Assembly (NCBI GenBank): GCA_002085385.1
Contig: NATO01000036.1
Location: 1 to 9,751, forward strand
DNA length: 9,751 nucleotides
Source: a candidate division Zixibacteria bacterium 4484_93
GTDB lineage: Bacteria; UBP14; UBA6098; 4484-93
Direction: 5' to 3'
Of the stretch, positions 6,387-9,751 are shown piece after piece. Numbering within the stretch: the stretch's first letter is position 1; every line of letters begins with the position of its first letter. The translations under genes were made by a program, and so were the position numbers. Under the pieces are notes generated by a model. It was given only the letters and a program-made list of their open reading frames with translations, searched no databases and was not told the DNA's origin.

Positions 6387-7631
6387 TTATTTTTGTTCTG
6401 CTTTTCTGCGCCTCAAAAATGCCGGGACATCGAGGTCATCTGCAGGGATATCCTTGAAATCGGATGTAAAAAGTGGGTCGATTCCGACCGGCTCTTCCAG
6501 CTCCTGGCCAGCAGAAACCTCTTCATCCGGCTCAGCAACAAGCTCCATTCTGGCGGTTGCATCAGAGACAGGCTCCGGTTTTCTATCGATAGTCATTTCC
6601 GCTTCCCCCGGAAAACGAAGATAGCCACCTTTCCCGAGTGTTCTGGATTTCCTCTTCTGGAACCCTGAGACTATTACTGTGACCTTCATCTCCTCACTCA
6701 TATCCTTGTTGATAATAAGTCCAGTCTTTGCCATCGGCTCGCCGACCTTATTCTGGATGAACTCGCAGGCACTGTTGAACTCCACAAAGCGTATATCTCC
6801 TCCCATAACATTCACGAGAACACCTTTTGCTCCCTCGATAGAGACATCCTCGAGCAGCGGGTTGGTGATGGCGTTCTTTGCTGCCTCTATGGCGCGGTCG
6901 TCTCCCGAAGCGGTTCCCACACCGATGAGGGCATTTCCACCGGAGTTTCTAATCACATTCTTAACATCGCTGAAATCGAGGTTAATGTCCCCATTGAATG
7001 TTATCAGGTCGGCTATCCCGCGGACAGCATCACTCAAGACAGTATCCACCTTCTGAAAGGCTTCATCCACCATAACATCATTGCCAACGAGGGAAAGCAA
7101 TCTCTGGTTTGGGATTGGGATGAGTGCATCTACAGTGTCCTTAATCTGGTCGAGTCCGGAGTCGGCAATCTGAGCCCTCTTTTTGCCCTCGAACAGAAAC
7201 GGCTTGGTCACAATAGCAACCGTCAGTATGCCGAGCTCCTTGGTAACCTTAGCAATTACGGGAAGTGCGCCAGTTCCCGTTCCCCCACCGAGCCCTGCAG
7301 CTATGAAAACCATATGATACCCCTGCAGCTCGTCCGCTATCTCATTCTTGCTCTCCTCAGCAGCCTTCCGACCAATCTCAGGGTCACCACCTGCGCCGAG
7401 CCCTTGCGTGACAGCCTTCCCTATCTGAAGAGTTCTTGGCTCCTTACTGAGGCTTGCCCCGAATTCACACAAATGCCTCAGTGCCTGGAGGTCGGTGTTC
7501 ACAGCAAGGTAATCCACACCTGCAATGGAGTCCTGAAGCATCCGCTTTATCGCATTCCCTCCTGCACCACCAATACCAACAACCAGCAACTTGACAATTA
7601 ACTCTTCCCTTCTCACTTCATCAAATGTCAT
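6387..7631 (-). CDS. ftsZ: Cell division protein FtsZ
   Basis: FtsZ is the tubulin-like GTPase that polymerises into the division ring. At 414 residues its length is normal. The N-terminal nucleotide-binding loop VGIGGAGGNAIKRM (18-31) is followed by the tubulin signature GGGTGTG (115-121). IPNQRLL (173-179) and the T7 loop NLDFSDV (217-223), which supplies residues for GTP hydrolysis in the next subunit, are present. A variable linker (about 330-395) leads to the conserved C-terminal peptide DVPAFLRRR (401-409), which binds FtsA and other partners. The start is supported by a perfect AGGAGGTG site. The gene lies 15 nt after ftsA and is the last gene of the cluster, ending at a strong terminator. 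Confidence 0.98.
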   Translation of the reverse strand: MTFDEVRREELIVKLLVVGIGGAGGNAIKRMLQDSIAGVDYLAVNTDLQALRHLCEFGASLSKEPRTLQIGKAVTQGLGAGGDPEIGRKAAEESKNEIADELQGYHMVFIAAGLGGGTGTGALPVIAKVTKELGILTVAIVTKPFLFEGKKRAQIADSGLDQIKDTVDALIPIPNQRLLSLVGNDVMVDEAFQKVDTVLSDAVRGIADLITFNGDINLDFSDVKNVIRNSGGNALIGVGTASGDDRAIEAAKNAITNPLLEDVSIEGAKGVLVNVMGGDIRFVEFNSACEFIQNKVGEPMAKTGLIINKDMSEEMKVTVIVSGFQKRKSRTLGKGGYLRFPGEAEMTIDRKPEPVSDATARMELVAEPDEEVSAGQELEEPVGIDPLFTSDFKDIPADDLDVPAFLRRRKAEQK

Positions 7632-7635
7632 AGTA

Positions 7636-7643
7636 CACCTCCT
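7636..7643 (-). promoter_or_regulatory. Ribosome binding site of ftsZ
   Basis: AGGAGGTG, a full match to the anti-Shine-Dalgarno, lies 4 nt before the ATG and fills the short ftsA-ftsZ gap. It is stronger than the sites of ftsQ and ftsA, which fits the high FtsZ level needed relative to FtsA (inference). Confidence 0.85.
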
Positions 7644-7646
7644 ATA

Positions 7647-8882
7647 TTAAAATTTCTTCTTCAGCCACTTTGTCAAAACACCAAGAAGCCCCCGTTCCCC
7701 CTCCCCTTTCCCTGAGGCAGACTGCTTTTCTCCAGCAAACGAGGAGCTCAGAAGAACTGTTCCTACGGATGAAGAGTAAGCGGGGGCATTGACAAGATTG
7801 GACATCCCACCGAGCCTCGCCGGAAAACCTATCCGCACAGGCAGTCCAAAGAACCTCTCGGCAAACGGAACAATACCAGGCATCTGGGAACTTCCACCAG
7901 TCAGAACAATCCCTGTGATAAGTTTATTGTATAGGTTCTGCTTCTCCAATGCCTCTTTCACAAAGGAGAAGATTTCCTCGAACCGAGCCTCGATTATCTC
8001 ACCGAGGAATAACTTTTTTATCTTCCTCGGCTCCCTCCCTGCAATACCCGGGATATCGATATTTTCCTGGTTGTCGGGAGGAATAAGAAGGTCTCCATGC
8101 TCAAGCTTTAGCTTCTCTGCTTGCTCGAAAGGGAGGACACATCCGGCAGCTATGTCCTTAGTTACGCTATTCCCTGCGTAACCGAATATATGAATAAATT
8201 TCATCTTCCCCCCAAGGAAGACAGCTGTTTGTGTAAGCCCGGCACCGATATCAACAACTGCCACCCCCATATCACGCTCCTCAGGGGTCAGGGTCGCAAC
8301 AGATGATGCTTCTATCCCTACAAAGGTATCCGAGACGCTGAGCTCCGACCTCGCCACAGAATGTCTTATATTTTCCAGTTGCGTCTTCCCAGCGGTTATA
8401 ACTGTCGCATCGACCTCAAGGCGAACAGCCGTCATCCCGATAGGGTCTTTTATACCTTCCTGCCCATCGACGACGAAGCTCTGGGCTATGCAGTCCACTA
8501 TCTCACTGTCCGACGGAACAGCAACAGCCTGTGCCGCTTCAATAACCTTCTCAACATCCTCACGGGTTATCTCCCCCTTTTCACCTGATGCGACAGGATG
8601 AACTCCCCTGCTCTGAATGCAGCGGATATGCTCACCCGATACAGATGTTGAAACGGAGTCAATCCTGACATTTGCCATCGTCTCGGCATCCCGAACAGCC
8701 TTCTGAATCGATTTCACCACTTTCTCCAGATTGGTTATGTTCCCTCTCTCCACACCATCTGTCCTTGCCTCACCGAACCCTATGAGCGTGAGACTCCCAT
8801 CGATATTTCGCTCACAGATGAGCATCGCTGTTTTGGAAGAAGCCACATCCAAAGCAGATAAAAGAAGCGGTTCCTGCTTCAT
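7647..8882 (-). CDS. ftsA: Cell division protein FtsA
   Basis: FtsA is the actin-like ATPase that tethers FtsZ to the inner membrane and recruits later divisome proteins. The 411 residues show the phosphate-1 motif ALDVASSKTAM (10-20), the SHS2 1C subdomain (about 80-165), the phosphate-2 motif VVDIGAGLTQTAVF (209-222) and the adenosine motif GIVLTGGSSQMPG (324-336). After a linker, the C-terminus ends in an amphipathic membrane-targeting helix, GLLGVLTKWLKKKF (398-411). Translation probably starts at the ATG at 8882, which overlaps the ftsQ stop by 4 nt (ATGA). The Shine-Dalgarno AAGGAAGGTG (8896-8887) lies inside the last ftsQ codons, so coupling is likely. The usual Gly after ALDV is Ala here, a minor variant. 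Confidence 0.97.
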   Translation of the reverse strand: MKQEPLLLSALDVASSKTAMLICERNIDGSLTLIGFGEARTDGVERGNITNLEKVVKSIQKAVRDAETMANVRIDSVSTSVSGEHIRCIQSRGVHPVASGEKGEITREDVEKVIEAAQAVAVPSDSEIVDCIAQSFVVDGQEGIKDPIGMTAVRLEVDATVITAGKTQLENIRHSVARSELSVSDTFVGIEASSVATLTPEERDMGVAVVDIGAGLTQTAVFLGGKMKFIHIFGYAGNSVTKDIAAGCVLPFEQAEKLKLEHGDLLIPPDNQENIDIPGIAGREPRKIKKLFLGEIIEARFEEIFSFVKEALEKQNLYNKLITGIVLTGGSSQMPGIVPFAERFFGLPVRIGFPARLGGMSNLVNAPAYSSSVGTVLLSSSFAGEKQSASGKGEGERGLLGVLTKWLKKKF

Positions 8883-9631
8883 AACACACCTTCCTTATTA
8901 GGTTTATCTTTATATTTTACAATCAGTTGATTGTCAAATCTTGCATCTATGTATCTTATATCTGTTTCCTGCTTTATCTCCTCCACAACAGAGGAAACTC
9001 GCCCGACCTCGTCCTCGATATCCGACGGGTCGAGATAGACAGGGCAACGCAGAGAGATGAGGAAGAAAAACGGTCTGGTCGTGTCGGAGACATTTACCTC
9101 CGAAACATCCTTTATCAGGTTTGCATGTCTCAACTCGGAGATAATCGAACAGGCAAGCTGAAACGGGGATGAAGCAATCTTCCTGTGATACCAGGAATGG
9201 TCTATTCCGTTTATTCCTGTAATAAGCGGCACATCTGGCAGTGGGTAGCTCCTGCCGAGAGGGAGAAGCTCACCTTCTGTCGTCACACCGTAGAGCTGCT
9301 CGGAGAGGAGCAGGTATCTCGGATGTTTCTCCTCAACCACTATTCTTATTCCTCCCGGCAACCTTCTGCGAATGGAGACATCCTCAATTCGCCTATCCTT
9401 CAGAATATGGGAGCGCGAGTGCTCGAGCAGCGGCTCAAGGAAAATATTTTCCCCCACGGATAAGCCTGAAATGGAAATTATCATATCCTCGTCGAGGGAG
9501 ATACAGCCTGCCACCTCCACAGAGGTTATATCGAAAAGGGGAGAAAGAGCAACTGCTACAATCCCGGAAAGAAAGAGAAATACAAACAGGAGCGGTCGTA
9601 GAAGTCTCTTTTTCCTCCTAAAATTTGCCAA
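8879..9631 (-). CDS. ftsQ: Cell division protein FtsQ (POTRA-domain divisome protein)
   Basis: FtsQ is a bitopic inner-membrane protein that links the cytoplasmic ring with FtsB/FtsL and the septal synthases. Its 250 residues show a short basic cytoplasmic tail (FRRKKRLLR), one membrane span (about 13-31), a POTRA domain (about 34-102, with ITSVEVAG and RRRLPGGIRIVVEEKHP) and the FtsQ beta domain. The latter ends in IRYIDARFDNQLIVKYKD (225-242), a typical FtsQ/DivIB tail. The start codon is TTG at 9631, supported by GGAGGTGGT at 9645-9637. It overlaps the murB stop region by 14 nt, and no ATG fits better. The gene sits between murB and ftsA in the standard dcw order. Confidence 0.93.
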   Translation of the reverse strand: MANFRRKKRLLRPLLFVFLFLSGIVAVALSPLFDITSVEVAGCISLDEDMIISISGLSVGENIFLEPLLEHSRSHILKDRRIEDVSIRRRLPGGIRIVVEEKHPRYLLLSEQLYGVTTEGELLPLGRSYPLPDVPLITGINGIDHSWYHRKIASSPFQLACSIISELRHANLIKDVSEVNVSDTTRPFFFLISLRCPVYLDPSDIEDEVGRVSSVVEEIKQETDIRYIDARFDNQLIVKYKDKPNKEGVL

Positions 9632-9751
9632 CCGTTACCACCTCCAGCGAGAGAGCGATATGGGTTTTTTCAAAGACCTCGCCCCTCACGAGCTTTATAA
9701 GGTTATATATGTCCGATGCAGTCGCATTACCCGTGTTCACGATGAAGTTCG
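9618..9751 (-). CDS. murB: UDP-N-acetylenolpyruvoylglucosamine reductase MurB (C-terminal fragment)
   Basis: Only the last 43 codons are in the window; the gene continues past the right edge. MurB reduces UDP-GlcNAc-enolpyruvate to UDP-MurNAc with NADPH and FAD, in the cytoplasm. The fragment NFIVNTGNATASDI matches the conserved NFIvN.G.ATA.D segment of the C-terminal domain. It is followed by LIKLVRGEVFEKTHIAL and the terminal motif LEVVTVGKF, equivalent to LxxEVRIIG of other MurB proteins. The Glu in LEVV (codon 9644-9642) aligns with the catalytic acid of the family. The stop TAG (9620-9618) lies inside ftsQ. This fits the murB-ftsQ-ftsA-ftsZ order of dcw clusters. Confidence 0.88.
   Translation of the reverse strand, partial: NFIVNTGNATASDIYNLIKLVRGEVFEKTHIALSLEVVTVGKF
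9637..9645 (-). promoter_or_regulatory. Ribosome binding site of ftsQ, inside murB
   Basis: GGAGGTGGT lies within the last codons of murB. The GGAGG core is 9 nt before the TTG at 9631, and it decides that non-ATG start. Confidence 0.7.

Noticed and set aside
1..9751. CRISPR array, insertion sequence, tRNA or prophage signature
   Set aside because: No spaced direct repeats, transposase, integrase, tRNA cloverleaf or phage gene was seen on either strand. The gene content is chromosomal housekeeping plus surface proteins.

Overview
This window comes from a diderm (Gram-negative-type) bacterium. Two secreted proteins end in a type IX secretion system (T9SS, Por) C-terminal sorting domain (PNPFN motif). 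An LptF/LptG-family permease implies lipopolysaccharide export to an outer membrane. Sorting domains of this kind together with 'immune inhibitor A'-like extracellular domains are typical of the Bacteroidota/FCB group and of several uncultured phyla (for example WOR-3, Zixibacteria, Cloacimonadota). I cannot place the organism more closely from the sequence alone. Base composition looks intermediate and even, and I see no insertion sequence, integrase, tRNA, rRNA or CRISPR.

Layout: (1) Positions 1-3008, plus strand: two consecutive genes for large secreted proteins with T9SS sorting domains. The first is cut by the left window edge and carries two copies of an extracellular domain. The second has a signal peptide and an alpha/beta N-terminal region. 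(2) Positions 3010-6287, minus strand: a tight three-gene operon. In transcription order it encodes a cytosolic PTS EIIA-like/CBS fusion, an ArsB/NhaD-type ion transporter and an LptG-like permease. The last two overlap by 4 nt. Its stop codon faces that of the secreted-protein gene with one base between them. (3) Positions 6297-6359: a compact junction with a strong intrinsic terminator for the upstream operon, immediately followed by a promoter-like element for the EIIA operon. (4) Positions 6387-9751, minus strand: the end of a dcw (division and cell wall) cluster, murB (partial)-ftsQ-ftsA-ftsZ, with overlapping or closely spaced genes.

How it works together: murB supplies a peptidoglycan precursor step, FtsQ links the divisome to the periplasm, FtsA tethers FtsZ to the membrane, and FtsZ forms the ring. 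Transcription probably stops at the hairpin after ftsZ. The next operon looks like an ion transporter with a dedicated soluble EIIA/CBS partner, plus an envelope LPS-transport component. The EIIA protein has no other PTS gene nearby, lacks the usual second histidine, and seems to be translated from a leaderless or nearly leaderless message. This regulator-transporter pairing is the most interesting part of an otherwise fairly ordinary chromosomal region.
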